This document shows positions 22,261 through 34,250 of a DNA stretch of 64,000 bases, piece by piece; within the stretch, counting starts at the first letter, position 1, and each line of letters opens with the position of its first letter. The notes below the pieces were generated by a model. It was not told where the DNA came from. It did no database searches and saw only the letters and a list, made by a program, of their open reading frames with translations. Origin of the DNA: Isochrysis galbana. Its lineage: Eukaryota > Haptophyta > Isochrysidales > Isochrysidaceae. The position numbers and the translations under genes were made by a program. The stretch spans positions 4,400,226-4,464,225 of the forward strand of contig CM030937.1 in NCBI GenBank assembly GCA_018136815.1, in the 5' to 3' direction.

Positions 22261-23612
22261 AGACTTACGGGCGGAAGATTGCGACGCGCGGCGTCGGCGA
22301 GTAGGGACGAGGCTAGCTAGCGAGCTAGTGGAAGAGAGAGAATGAGAATGAGAGCTTCTTAGGTCCGAGGTAGACACGGGAGACTACAACGCAAGGACAC
22401 AAAAAAGTCTGAGGGCACAGAACCACACAAACTAAACCAAACGGGGCGAAAACTAACCACACCTGGACGGACGGCCAAGCGTCGGCACCAGAGCAATTCA
22501 GTGATGCGCAGACATGCGACAGAGGGGTCGGCACAACGAGGGCAGACCTCGCTGGGGGAGCTACGACCGACGGACGAGAGAAGACAGAAGACAGTCATGG
22601 AACATTTGATGACATTGAGAGAAAGTAAGAGAAGAGGCGGTATACCAATCGACGAAACCTTGAGGCTTGAAATAACCCACAGGTTGGAAGTAAAAGCCTG
22701 TCATCGTATGAAATACGACAAAGAGAATACGTCGCGTCGGAGAGGGTGTCGCGAAAAGGCCGCGTTACGTCGCGTTCTGTCACGTTCCCTCGCAACCTTC
22801 TCCTTTTCCGTCCCTCCCCCGAGTACTTCCTTGAGTTTCCGGCCCCCTCTCGTCTTGCTTGATCAACCCGCGTGTCTCCCCTCCCCCGCGTGTCTTTTCA
22901 CTCGGTGTCCCGACTACGCTCAGCGCCATCGCCCGAGCGCCCTCCGTGCCCTTCCCGTCTACCCCTCGTCTCCGTCCCTGTGCTGCGGCGCTCCATGTCA
23001 GCCGAGAGCGCGCCCATGGCCTCAGCCCCGTCCCCGTGCGCTCCCTCGCTCCCTCGTTGCTCGCCCTCCGTGCTCCAAGGAGTGCCAAGTGAGCCACACA
23101 TCCCATGTTACATCTCATCCCCCACTCACACCCAGCCGTACCACAGCCACAGCGCTCCATCCAGCCCACCACACCCCGAAACAGAAAACGTTTGAAAACG
23201 GTTTGAAAACGGAATGAAGGGGGTAGCGTTAAGGAAGTGAGAGTTCGGGGCGCGGGCGATGGTGTGAGTCAGCACCGTGAGAGAGATGGCCCCCCCACAG
23301 CTAGCAGCTCGTGGTAGTAACCAAAACCTTCAGATGTTTTTATTTCCCGCAATAAGAGTGCGAGCTGTTTGTGCCCTCAAGGTTAGGGCAGGAGGATCAA
23401 ACCCCTGGTAAAGCACACCCCAATGTGTAGGTAGTGGCAAGAAAAACAAACGGCCCAGCTCCTCTCCGCAACGGGAGCTTGTAGTTTAGTTGCTGCAAGC
23501 GCGCGCTTGCGATCAAACACAAGCAACCAAATCTCGCAATCTCTTTGGCCCAAGGTTGGTGTGCATGCACGGACGGAAGGTGTGCAAGATGAGCGCGACG
23601 CGTGGCCTCCAA
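22261..23612. other. Intergenic with retroelement-leader-like segment
   Basis: At 22750-23200 a C/T-rich leader precedes a short Ser/Pro-rich frame (about 22996, MSAESAPMASAPSPCAPS), the same style as the leader family at 29.7, 32.3, 51.6 and 63.6 kb but without clear sequence identity. The rest, including 23220-23612, is the 3' side of the coiled-coil gene. No host gene is supported. Confidence 0.35.
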
Positions 23613-26600
23613 CTACCAAAGCGGCTCTGCTGACACCCGCACCGCTGGAGGTCCCCGAAACTTGCCAGACAAAGTCTTGTTCATGACCACCTCGTCTCTG
23701 CTCGGGGACGCCGTTTCCTCTTGCTCGTCGCAAGCATCGCTCTCATCTCCCCTTGAAACTAAGTGCGGTACATGTAGTCTTAGCTTGGTAGAGGATTGGC
23801 TCTTAGACATCTCACTTGCTTTTTGCATAGCGAAGATGGCGGCTGCAGCGCGTGCTGCATCTTTCTCCGAGAAGGATATCTTGTCTAGAGATTCGGATAC
23901 GGTGGCTGAGCTCAAATTGGTGAGACTGGCTCGCCCGGTCGCACGAGCTTGTGAAAGCACGGGTAATGTGGTGGTTGATTTACTACCAATGTCGGACGCG
24001 CGGCTCGGGGGAATGAGCGACATTGACGTCCTTCTGCTTGCCAGCAAGGCACGTTTAAGCTTCGTCGGCATGTGGGCGGCACTTTCCGGGATGAGAGACG
24101 ACGCGTCCATGTCGACGGCATTCGGTTTTGTTTGTTGTCCACCACTACTTGTTGACTTTGTGATTCGTGCGTGCACATTCGCCCACGCATTGAGTGAGTG
24201 CCGTTTGCTTGGTGAGATCTCGGGCGTTGCTACCATTGCAATCGGCTCCTCCCGCTTTGGCCATTGGAGTCCTGCCATGTGCCTCAAGTCAGCACGCAAC
24301 AGCGAACGCAGCCGCTCCGCACATTGCCGACTACGATCGTGTGAGCCCAACACAGGATCAGGTGGCTTCGACTGCTCAGAATTGGCGGTGATGAATGGCA
24401 CGGACGACGGGAGCTGCTCTTGGTGCGCATGTATTAACATAATCTGTATAACAGCTCTGAGGTCGTGATACAGATTGTCCAAGCCAACAACAAAGTCTGT
24501 CATGAAAGATGGGTCCACCTGCACTCTAGCGAGTGGGGCTTGTTGACTCGTACCTACATCAGTCACAGGCATCAGAGTTAAGAGCGTGGTCAGATTTCGA
24601 GGGCCGGCCAAAAGGCAGTGCCGAGGGCTTGTGGCTCGCACCCTTTCGTTTCATTCGCTGAGTTGGCCCCAACTCTGCATCCGCTCGCCGCCTCTTCTCT
24701 TGTTCTACTTCGGCGGCCGCTTCGATCTCCGCGCGTAGCCTCCTAACCTCGTCCTCGAGGAGCTGCGTCACGTGTTTATATCCATTGAGATGGATGGCAA
24801 GATTGTCGACGGTGTCGGCATCCTCGAGCTCAGCCATTGTCGCAGAGGCTGCATCGCTGATCAAACGACAAGCCTCGAGCGCGAACGAGACGCGTCCAGG
24901 ATGATCACCCCGTCGATGGCTCTTTGAACCGCTCCAACCCCTCGACCTCGGTCGTATTGCGCATGACATCGCGCCATCCACACGTGAGCCCGATGACATG
25001 GCATCGTTACCGTCGAGGTCATCAGCAGACCTCCCAAAAGAACTGCTTGTAGTCCCCGTTGCCATAGTTCCCGGGGCAGTAAGGAGGTTGCAAGATTCGC
25101 TGTGCCCCACATCCCCTCGTGGACTACCCGTAGAACCGCCTTCGCATCTCGAGTCGCTGTCGTGTTGACCACGCAATTTATCACTCGTGCCATCCTGTGA
25201 GACCCTTGATGCTCCGATGGCGTTCGGCTTTGGAGAATCGCATAGCGAATCCTCTGGGAAACTCTTCGACGCCTCGGTTAGCGCGACGGTTAGCGCAGGA
25301 CGCGGATCGCCAAGCGTATCACATGAAAAATCCAATGCCTTGTCAACGGGCTTCTCTGCGTGCGAGCCGGAGGAGAGCCCAATAGGCGGAACGGTGATTG
25401 ACTCAGCAACAAGATCACTTGTCTTGTCACTGACTAGCTCATCCGGGCTCGCGGGAGGGAAACTATGGTGCACAGCGCCGTCATGCGTGCATGACCTTTG
25501 AGAGTATGCAGCTCCACCGCGACCGCTCGAGAGAGCCTCCACCTTGGACGGCCCAGAATGTGCTGTCGCAATCTCAGAGCAAATGCTGCCCTCCTTGCTG
25601 AGATTTTCGTCGGCGAATGCCCCTGTCTGCAAAGGTGCCGCACCATGAGCTTCTGCCTTTTCCACGGATTTCTCACGAATAAAGCGGATCATGCCCTGGA
25701 TGTTGGACCTCATTCCCTCCTCCAACAAGGCAGCACCTGTACTGCTCAGTCTGCGCTCTTTCAAGATCGCATCGATCGATGACGTTCTTCGCCAGTCTGC
25801 CAGATTGGACTGAAGGGACGCAACAGGGGGTGGGAAAAGTGGTGGCAAAAGCTCGCTGATGACCTCGTTCAGCTTGGTCCGTTCCGGGCTCGGCACGCCT
25901 TGGCGAAATGCACTAGATGCTCGATGCGCTTCAAGTAATCTCTGCCGTAGATCATCCGTCTCCCCTTTGAGTCTCAGGCCCTGCTCCTCCAGCACCTTGA
26001 CCTCCAGAGCAGCAGTGACATTTGAGGCGTCGCTCCGCTTTTTCTCCTGAGCGAGCTCCCGAGCGAGCTCCATCCGAGCCGAGTCCCGCAGCCGATCCAT
26101 TTCCGCCTCTGCATCTTGCAAGCGTGACAACGCTTCTGCTAGCTTCTCTTCCGCCTCCACGAGCTTGGCAGCGTCGCTGCTCCCTTTTGCGGCATTGATT
26201 TTTCGCTGCTCCATTTCGGCCTCTACTACGCGTTGCAAGTCTGCCTCAGCCCGGTGTAGTCGGCTGGCATGCTCATCGCGCTCTACTCTCATCTCGTGCA
26301 AGTTTCGACGCAACCCTATCATGTCTGCATCACGTGCCTCAATCTCTGAGCCGTGGCGTGCAATCAAGGCTTCGAGCTTTCTGGCCGCGAGCGCCTCCCG
26401 CTCTGCAAAGGCCTCAAGTTTCTCTTCCAAATCTGCAAGCTGCGGCCGGTGCGAGGGTGCAAGGTGAGTCGTAGCCAACATGCCGTGTAAATATGAGTGA
26501 CAATCGCTTAGAACGGCAAGTCGATGCAGACGTTCAATATGGCTAGCTGCAGTGGCGCGAAATGCTCTCTATTCTGCGACAATATTTGCACTCTCGTAAT

Positions 26601-27156
26601 CATCAAGCACCTGGCATTGCCCAGCAGCTGGCAACGGGCAGCATAAGCGCACCTCTGCCCCGAACGCCGTGACCACGACCTCCATGCCGTCAGTCTTGTT
26701 CGCCATAGATGCATGGATCTCAGCTAGACGAGAAGCGCGATCGCGTAGGTCTTTGCGAACTTGAGCAGGATTGAAGGTTGAAGCAGTTTTATGATCATCT
26801 CCGCGTGGTGACTCGAGATCAACTGCCCGGTGTGCTTCCCACATGCGGACTGTTTCGAAGAGTTGCTCACGCTGCAGCTTGGCCGTCTCGGCCTGCTGGA
26901 GGATGGAGCCAACAGCACGCACCGTCTCTGGCCAGAATGTGGCAATGGCATCCGGTCTGCTCCGGCTATGTTCTCCGCGTGCAGACACCATAGTCTCATC
27001 GCTGGATGCAGCGTGAAGCTGATGGGCTGCCTCGGTTGCAAGTGCGTGCTCAAGGTCGTCTCCCAGATCACGCAAGCGTGAGACTAGACCGCCGTCAGGT
27101 TCCACGTGGCTTGCACGGCCACCAGAGGAGCGCCGAAAAAGCTGTGCGCGTGGCAT
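23613..27156 (-). CDS. Large coiled-coil protein, function unknown
   Basis: Three exons, 27156-26611, 26439-24642 and 24553-23613, join in frame to 1094 residues. Exon 1 encodes a helical N-terminal region. Exon 2 opens with a long coiled coil (about residues 183-330; LADLEEKLEAFAEREALAAR, VERDEHASRLHRAEADLQRV, KLAEALSRLQDAEAEMDRLR), then a Ser-rich disordered middle and a second coil near its end (LNGYKHVTQLLEDEVRRLRA). Exon 3 is mixed helical and disordered. There is no enzyme signature, signal peptide or membrane span. Introns are GT-AG, the second with GTAC repeated after the acceptor. Length and architecture suggest a cytoskeletal, centrosomal or vesicle scaffold, but nothing in the sequence proves this. 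Confidence 0.75.
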
Positions 27157-27554
27157 GGCACCCGGTGGCTCCGCCCGGCCGCCAGTCTCCGATAGGCGGG
27201 TTGACTAGGCCCCCCCACCCCGTCTCGCCCTCGCTGTCGCCAGCGCTCCGGCCCTTGCACCGTGTTCGCCGTTTCACCTCCGAGTGGCGTTCCAATATAA
27301 TTTCAAATAAACTCCTAAAAATTAAAAATGTTCGCATGCGCATGCTCCGCTTTCGCTTTCGACGAAACGCGACCTCAATCGCCATATATCGCCCCAGCGC
27401 CCTTCCCCCCCGCCCCCCCTTCACTCATCATCTCATCATGACGAGACCATGAGCATGTAGATGTCGCATGAACCCCAACCTTAACCCCACCCCTGACCGT
27501 GTCTCGCGATCCGCGCTCGTTGTGCGCATGGCGCATGGCTCAGCGGCGCTGCAT
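27157..27554. other. Promoter side of the coiled-coil gene
   Basis: Upstream of the minus-strand start at 27156. No TATA-like element stands out. No gene is supported. Confidence 0.35.
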
Positions 27555-27580
27555 AAGTCGCGTTCCGTCGAAAGAGGACC
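27555..27580 (-). repeat. Family E terminal motif, inverted copy
   Basis: Reverse complement of the CCTCTTTTGACGGAACGCGA motif seen at 33866, 43031 and 46704. Confidence 0.7.
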
Positions 27581-27614
27581 AGACTGCAGTTTTGCTTTTG
27601 CTTGGAATGTTATG

Positions 27615-27932
27615 TTTAGACGGCGCGGGTTTCCAATGGGGAAGGCCGAAAGGCCTGGCCCCCACACAGGGCCGGACTGGGCCCGAGACTATCGAAAACG
27701 GCGAATGCAAGAGGCCTGTCCCTCCCCTCTCCCCTGCCCCAAACGCTAGGCCCAAAGTAGTGTACATGGGCCGACCCCCCAAAACCGAAGAAAAAGGAAC
27801 GAGGGGAGGAGCGGGCGGGGGAGCAGAGGTAAGGGTATAGGTATAGGCGATGGCATCGGGAGCGCGGGGGAGTGTATATCATTAGTAGCTTAGCGGGCAC
27901 CTTCAAGAATTTTTTTTTAGACGGCGCGGGTT
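27615..27932 (+). mobile_element. Repeat family A insertion with 17-bp target duplication
   Basis: The direct repeat TTTAGACGGCGCGGGTT occurs at 27615-27631 and again at 27916-27932. Between them lies a family A copy (GTAGTGTACATGGGCCGACC, AAACCGAAGAAAAAGGAA, TAGTAGCTTAGCGGGCACC) ending in a T run. A 17-bp target duplication of this kind is typical of retroposons inserted by target-primed reverse transcription, so the family moves by a LINE-type mechanism and is probably a SINE or a 5'-truncated LINE. Confidence 0.8.
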
Positions 27933-28239
27933 CGACGTTGGAAAAAATTACTATAGGCGGATTGGGCCATTTCCAAGTATAAACTACTGGATGATCCTTA
28001 TCACGCTACCACTTGGTCTCCGCGTCTGCGAAAAACTTCCACTCGGGTGCATGTGACGGCGTGCGTCTGCCTTCCATGGGTATCTGCGTGCGTTGGCGCG
28101 ATGTGCATTGACCCCCCGCGGGACGCCGTGCGTGCGCATAGCAATGTTTTCCTCTATGGTGCCCCTGCGGTGCCTCAGACTCACAATTACTTAAACAGTT
28201 AAAATAACAGAAGTGTGGAGATGGACTGACCCCAGGATC
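27933..28239. other. Spacer, nothing recognised
   Basis: Includes CCAAGTATAAACTA near 27975, a partial match to the AAGTATAAACTTA end motif of other repeats. No gene is supported. Confidence 0.35.
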
Positions 28240-28900
28240 CGGGTAAGGACTCTGGGCGCGGAGTGCGGGCGGGCGGAAACCTCTGGGAGGCAGGGCCTAC
28301 ACACCATTGGGCATGCCTTATGGCAGAGACCCCTCTCACCTTGGCGAGGGTCGCGCCGCCGAGGCGGCGCGACCCGCGGCCGGGTGGCCCTTATGGGCAC
28401 ACCCCCATGACATGCTGCATGACGCCATACCACATCATTACAAGCTGGCCACACAAAACGCACTTGCTGGTCGCAACCCTCCGCCAAAGGACAGTCACCA
28501 CACTCATGACTCATGCCACCTAGCGTGGTGCCCCGCGACGAGGAAAATCTTTGACACCATAGACGCAATCGCCAACTATACCCCAAATCCGAATAGGTCC
28601 CGCAAGCAGAAAACGAGGGACAGGCTATTTGCATACCCAGACGCGGCAACCCCCGACAACTTGAAAACTGAAAACCCTCTACATAATAGCTTGGAGGTAC
28701 ACATTAAGAGATTTCTATAGAACGGAATTCGAGTCATACGAATACCACTATATACCAGTCTTAGAATCCACGCTGATAAGGTTCACTACCCTGGTGAGGG
28801 GCCTTGCCCCGCTGAATAGCCACCGCCAAATCAATGCGCGCTCGATTGGCGGCCCAGGGTAGAAAACCTAAACTCAAAAAACCGATAGAACTCTGCACTC
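28240..28900 (+). mobile_element. LINE-like fragment
   Basis: The block WACLMAETPLTLARVAPPRR through GGPYGH (about 28300-28410) repeats the ORF1-like protein of 5405-6460 in the opposite genomic orientation. A further frame reads WCPATRKIFDTIDAIANYTP and RDRLFAYPDA before stopping near 28720. The copy is short and interrupted. Confidence 0.45.
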
Positions 28901-29699
28901 CCATTTTATAGAAGACGACAAAGGCAAGCTAAAAATGAACGACAACCTCAGCCTGCTCGTGGCAAAAGCAATCGGCCTCGCCGAAAGACTCGCCTGAGTC
29001 CGAGGCATATTCCCCCCCGAGTAAACCCCCGTGAAGACAAAGACACCACGAGCGTAAGACAACCCACCAACGACGTGACATCCACGCCAGCCATCAAAAA
29101 GAAACGGGCCGCCAAGAGCCACAGGAGAAAGGCGAGAACCGACCGCTAGGGGCCAGTGCACTCCGTCCAACCCGGCCCCCCCCACGACCCGGGCCCCTAA
29201 GTGGAGCACGAGGGGAGTTGCCTGTCGCATTCGCGAATCGACACTCGTTAGGCTTCGCTCTTCTCTTCGTCGTTCGGTATTTATCGTTATAATTCTCTCG
29301 TTCTCGTTCTCGGTCAAAAGCTTCGCTTGGATGCATGGGATCGTGGGTTGTGGAGCGCCCTCTCTCTTCCTCTCGAAAGAGAAGGGAAGTTTCCCCACCT
29401 TTCTTCCTCCCAGGCGCCTCGCAGATAGGTTTAATTTGCTATCTCCCCTGCGGTTCTTTATCTGCTTCTGGGGGCAATCAGGTTTAATTTGCGACCTCTT
29501 CGCATCTCCCCCTTAGGCACATCGCACTCCTTTCGTATTATTTGGTAGGTCTCTTTGAATCCTGCGTAGCAAGATTGCCCCTCGATTCCGTTATGGTGCG
29601 ATTCCCGTTCCAGACAAGATCGCCGACAGATCGCCCTTTGATCGTCGTCCGTTGTTGTCTGATCGGAGTGTTTGGGTTTGATTTCAGTCGAGTTATGTG
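28901..29699. other. Intergenic, no supported gene
   Basis: Minus-strand frame 29398-28874 and others lack recognisable motifs. Segments at 29280-29700 are C/T-rich and may belong to the leader family that follows. Confidence 0.35.
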
Positions 29700-30090
29700 A
29701 GAAAGTCGTGGGGCGAGAGTCGGGGTGTTTTCCTGGGTGTCGTTGTCCGTCGTCCTGTCGTCAGTCGTCATCCGTCGTCGCTCTCGCTCTCGTCGCTCTC
29801 GCTCTCGTAACACTCAGACCTTACAATCCCTCCTCACCTCGCCAGCCCCTGCCACCACAGCCCTCCTCACACTCATCCTCGCCTTTCGCCGCTCGTTCCA
29901 TGTCGCTTTCGCCGCCGTCCTCGCCCTCGCTCAAGCCCGCCTGCCCGCCTTCCTCTGCTGACGGGCTTCAGCCCGTCAGCACCTCTGAAGTCGTCTCCTC
30001 CGCCGCGCCTGCCGCCGGCATGCATCCTTCCTCATTGCCCTCAGGCCCTATGGGCCAGCCCAATTCGTCATTGCCGCAAGGCGGGAAGTG
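29700..30090 (+). mobile_element. Ser/Pro leader family, copy 1 (retroelement-like fossil)
   Basis: A (CTCTCGT)-rich leader is followed by an ATG frame (MSLSPPSSPSLKPACPPSSA) matching the minus-strand copy at 63571-63990 closely and those at 32280-32960 and 51640-52275 more loosely. A common leader plus the start of a Ser/Pro-rich protein suggests the 5' part of a retroelement with a gag-like ORF. No pol is present. Broken fragment; the class is uncertain. Confidence 0.5.
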
Positions 30091-30962
30091 AGGGAGAGGA
30101 AGGGAAATGGAAATGGGCGTGGCTACAATAGTCAACCCCATAGCCGCGTGCGTGGCGAGAATATTAAGAGGTTTTTTCTCGTCTCCGGCCGCAGGGTCGA
30201 AGGCGTGGGCGGGGGTCCGCTTCGTGTTCCCACGGCCCTGCGGCTTTGGCGTGACCACGGGCGCCGCCGCCGCCTTGCGCTTCGACGGCGGTCCGCGCTT
30301 ACCCATGAGCCATGAGCGCGTCGCGCGTCAGCGTCGGGGGGGGGGGAGCCGCAAGGGGGGGGGGGCTGGGGGGCTCCCGGCGTCGGGGGGGGGGGGGGGA
30401 GGGAAGCCCTCCCCCAACAGCCCCCCCCAACATGTATTCCAACGTTAGGGTAACAGCTTGTAATGGGTTTAACCTGTTAATGGCCACTAACTGGGTATGA
30501 ACACCCCTAAAACTACCTATTAAACCCGAGAGAAACTCAACCTGTTAATGTATGTACTGGCCTTGAAAAACTACTAATAGGTTTCCAAAAAAACTTTCCT
30601 GTTAATGGTCAGCCCTAGCCTTGGGCAAAGCAACTAAGTGAATGTCTCAAAATCGCACGTATGCGATTGCCGGGTGCCGATAATGGTGATGAGGCCATTC
30701 GGCAAGCACAGCTGAAGTACGACCCTCATCGTTGATTTACATTTGGGGTCGTTGTGGGGTATGTGGCTGACCAATCTGTCTCACAATCCCAATGTCAAAG
30801 TGCTGACTACACAGATGCCGCCCTTTCACAAATGTGGACACGAAAAGCAAACTAGTACTTGATACTAGTGCTAGTTGTAGTTGTAGTCGTGGTACGAATT
30901 CAGTTCGCATGACCACGAATAGTTCTCATCACAAGCGAGAGAGTGCAATCGTCACATCAATA
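30091..30962. other. G-rich tract and unassigned DNA
   Basis: A minus-strand frame from about 30306 (MGKRGPPSKRKAAAAPVV) may be the first exon of a lost protein or element. At 30337-30420 is a run of G tracts separated by short spacers, a strong G-quadruplex candidate. From 30440 onward the DNA repeats AACCTGTTAATG-like words (30472, 30540, 30596). Downstream lies the 3' flank of the TFIIS-N gene. Confidence 0.4.
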
Positions 30963-31760
30963 TCATCGCCTGATCTTGCTCGCCTGCTGTTTGAGCTTTG
31001 ATAGTACTGGATTAGGAGTTGCTTTGCGGTTTGACATCGCCCCGGGAGCACTACTAGTCGACACGCTGCTTCCTGGGGATCGTCCTGATATTGCCTTGCA
31101 TGCTTTCGGGATCTTCGCAAGAACCTCTATTTCTCTGCCACGCTTCGTTTCCTCGATACAACGGTACCTTTCGCGCAGCTTCTCAGCTGAGGCTCGACGA
31201 GCAGCTTCTTCATCTCTTCGACTAGTACGTCCCATAGCATCCTCCCACATCCGTTCTGCTTCGGCTGCCTCTTTCAAGGCGAGCTGGTCTTCATGCGAGT
31301 CTATATGTGCTCGACGACGCTCAACGCGCCCATGCTCATCGCGCACTTCATCCAAGATATCCATAGCGGTGCTCTTCCTCTTCGACGATGATCCTCCTCC
31401 TGGCGACTGTGGCGTCGAGCCGTTCGTGAGGGAGCCCCATGTGGAGTTGCTCTCCACCAGCGACTTCCATGAGCGGACAAGCGTTTCGCTCTTCGCAGCG
31501 ACTGCAGAGCTCTCGTGCTTGCGCAGCCCGTTGACTGTCACGCCTACCAGCGTCTTCTGCAGCGCCGTGACCGTGACCGGTCGCTTGCTCAGCTCATCGA
31601 GCACAGAGAGCAGCTCACTGCGCTTGGACTTTGCAGTGGTGAGTGCAAGCTTCAGTTGGCTCTCGAGCCGCTCGACCTCAGCGGCCGCGTCTGCTTCAGC
31701 TGAAACAGCGTCCTGTAGAGTGCGATGCAGTCGCCCCAAGTCCTCCGAGGGAAGGCTCAT
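30963..31760 (-). CDS. TFIIS N-terminal (LW) domain protein
   Basis: Single-exon gene of 265 residues starting at the ATG at 31760. Residues 30-105 form a TFIIS-N/LW domain: SELLSVLDELSKRPVTV, TALQKTLVGVTVNGLRKHES, then ETLVRSWKSLVE, with the characteristic VG..V..LRKH and LVRSWK positions found in TFIIS, elongin A, Med26 and IWS1. It is preceded by a short coil and followed by a Ser-rich linker, a long charged helix (about 140-210) and a basic tail ending LKQQASKIRR. It lacks the TFIIS central domain and zinc ribbon, so it is not TFIIS itself. A role as an accessory transcription-elongation factor that docks through the LW domain is likely. Confidence 0.85.
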   Translation of the reverse strand: MSLPSEDLGRLHRTLQDAVSAEADAAAEVERLESQLKLALTTAKSKRSELLSVLDELSKRPVTVTALQKTLVGVTVNGLRKHESSAVAAKSETLVRSWKSLVESNSTWGSLTNGSTPQSPGGGSSSKRKSTAMDILDEVRDEHGRVERRRAHIDSHEDQLALKEAAEAERMWEDAMGRTSRRDEEAARRASAEKLRERYRCIEETKRGREIEVLAKIPKACKAISGRSPGSSVSTSSAPGAMSNRKATPNPVLSKLKQQASKIRR

Positions 31761-32279
31761 TGCCGCCCCAGACCGCCCCCCCCCCCCCGTAAAGCCTCTC
31801 GTCTTCCGCGTCTTCTCTCTGCCTCCAGAAGGGAAAAATCAAAGGATCTCCCCGCCCCCCTTCTTCCCCCCCCCGTCCGCGAAGCGCGCGTGTGTCCGCG
31901 AAGCGCCAGCCTCTCTTGCTATTCATCGAACCTAGACAAGAGGAAATGGGTCCGTTAATTTTGTAAAGAAGGAGCTGGGGTCCGTTTATTTATGTGGTAA
32001 AGGAGCTGGGGTGTGTGGCGGGAAGGGCCTTTGGCGGGTGCCGGGCGGGGGGGGGGGGGGGGGGGGGGGCGGACAAGACACTCCTCCCGCAGCCTCCCAG
32101 CCCACAGATAAGCCTCGTAGAACTTGACTGGGGTTAGTACACTATCCTCCAGGCTCTAGCTCTAGGCCCGCGACTTCTGCTTCTGCGCCGACGAAGAGCG
32201 CGCGCGAATCGTCGCGGACGCCACGAGAGCAGCCGCTCAGCCGCTAACGTGCGCGAGAAGAACGAGCGACCGAGCATAG
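31761..32279. other. Promoter side of the LW-domain gene; poly-G run
   Basis: Contains C-rich runs close to the start codon and a run of about 21 G at 32047-32070. No gene is supported. Confidence 0.45.
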
Positions 32280-32960
32280 CCGCGCTGCACTGTCCACAGA
32301 CCTCTTCCCCCTCCCCCATGCCCATGCCACAAAGGGCAAAGGGCAAAGGGCAAGGTGCAAGGTGCAAGGTGGAGTGGGAACGTGGGAACTAAAGACTAAA
32401 GATGAAGGGATCCGCAGAATCGAGGATGTGAAGGGGTTCTCCATCTCCATCCACGCTGACGGTGAAGATGACCATCTTGTGACGGATCGAGCATGACCAC
32501 GGGCTCGATATGCGATGATTCGGAAGGGAAACGATCGGCGGGAGGCGGCGAAGGTGGCCGGGAGTGATGGAATGACGGGCTGGACCACCTCCTCAGCAGA
32601 GGAAGGCGGGAGGACTGGCTTGGGCGAGGGCGAGCGCGACGACGGAGCGGACATGACTGGGCGGATCGGGATGGATAGGCTGGGGCTGAGGGAGTGAGTG
32701 GGGAGGTTTGGTATTGAGGTAGTGTTGAGAACGAGGGACGAGAACGGGAACGAGAACGAGAACGAGAGCGACGAACGAAGAACGACAGACGACAGACGGT
32801 CCGAATCCGATAGACCAACGAGACGACACCACACTCACGTCAATACTCTCCACACTTACGTATCCTTATCACGGAACGCACAGGAACCTACTGACAGACC
32901 AAACAAGGAAGAGAATGCCGACAAGAGAGCGACGGGGCGACGGACGATCCGACGGGGGCG
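32280..32960 (-). mobile_element. Ser/Pro leader family, copy 2 (retroelement-like fossil)
   Basis: Leader (GTGCGTTCCGTGATAAGGAT and CTCGTTCTCGTTCTC blocks) and ATG frame MSAPSSRSPSPKPVLPPSSA in the minus orientation, matching 51640-52275 closely. This copy keeps more of the downstream frame than the others. Broken; no pol domain. Confidence 0.55.
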
Positions 32961-33510
32961 ATAGCGACAGTTACGCACAGGAATAAGGAAGGAATCTTTC
33001 GAAAACCCTTAAGTGAGTTGATGAAGACCGAAGTAAAACAGCGCCACGATATAATCCAACGGCCAACACCTGAGGGGGAATCAGGGTCACACAAGGGGGC
33101 GGTTCCTTGCACCGGCGATACCTGAACGCGCGACTTAGCCTAAAAACGCGAGGAGCACGCAAGGAGGTAAGCCAGGTGAGGGGCAAGCAGGCGACAAGGG
33201 AGGCGACAAAGGAGGCGAGGGCAAAGAGGGCGAATGGGCGAATGTAGGATCCTGCGACGGTGACTAGTGACTAGCCTGCAGGGAGGGGACATAGAAACGC
33301 AGACAACTTCTAAAACAACAAGGTCGATCGCGGATGCGACACCCCCTTGCTAGAATTCGAGCGCGTCCACGCGAGGGAAACAACGAAAGGGAAAGTTAAA
33401 AACAGAACAAGGTGAGTGGGAGTAGGTTAAAAACAGAACAAGGTGAGTGGGAGTAGGCGGAGCCAAACGGAAGAAAGCGAGAAGGGCATGCTCATCAGGA
33501 AGAATGGGAG
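32961..33510. other. Intergenic with a 31-bp tandem duplication
   Basis: A 31-bp unit beginning GTTAAAAACAGAACAAGG is present twice in tandem at 33395-33425 and 33426-33456. No gene is supported in the rest. Confidence 0.6.
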
Positions 33511-34250
33511 ATGGTCGATCCAATGGCCGCCGCCTTCATCGGTAGCGCGTGCTATGACATACAAGCCGCCATGCGCCACATGGTGATCGACAGCGGCGCC
33601 CACCGTGTGACAGAGTTGATGGATATATACCTGAAGGGAGGGTCTTGGACCTCGGAGAAGGAAATGGAAATGAAGCCGAAGAAGAAGATGAAGAAGTTCT
33701 GAAAGTGCTCAGAGCGTTCTAAAGAAGAGGAAGACGGGATGCTCAGCCTACACCGCCCCTTACTTACGCTCATACGCTCAGCGGCGCGCCTTAGCCTTAG
33801 CGGCCATGTACCGGGGAAATCAATAACATTACTTCATAGATGATGTAAAAATGTAACGTTCGCGTGGCCCTCTTGCGACGGAACGCGACCTGGTCTCAGT
33901 CATACTGGTATCCGCATCCGCGATGATGGGTGCCCAAGGCGCCATCGGAATTGGGTTTGGAGTAGGCGCGCCGCACTGACCTTCCTTCTCCTCGTAGTAC
34001 TTTGGAAATTGAAGATTTGGCGCTTTTCCAAGACGAACAAAACATGCGGCTCACCGAAGAAGCGGAGCAGAAGTTGCAAAAAGCCGCGATGAAGAAGAAG
34101 TGAACGTTGCAAGAAGCCGCGCGCAAGTGAACCCTCCACAACCTGGGGAAACAAGGGACGGGGGGTAAAATAGGGGAAGAGGGGAGAGGGGAGAGGGGGG
34201 GGGTCCTACAACAGTAGAACTTATACCATCCACATGGGGGTAGTTGCCAC
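33511..34250 (+). repeat. Family E composite with small coding fragments
   Basis: Holds a short frame 33511-33702 (MVDPMAAAFIGSACYDIQAA, Lys-rich end), the family E end motif CCTCTTGCGACGGAACGCGA (33868-33887), an exon-like piece at about 33993-34103 following a TAG acceptor (TLEIEDLALFQDEQNMRLTE ending KAAMKKK and a stop), and GTAGAACTTATACCATCCAC near 34213. The last two motifs recur around 42-43 kb and 46.7 kb. The coding pieces are unrelated to those in the other copies, as if gene fragments had been picked up. Confidence 0.4.
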
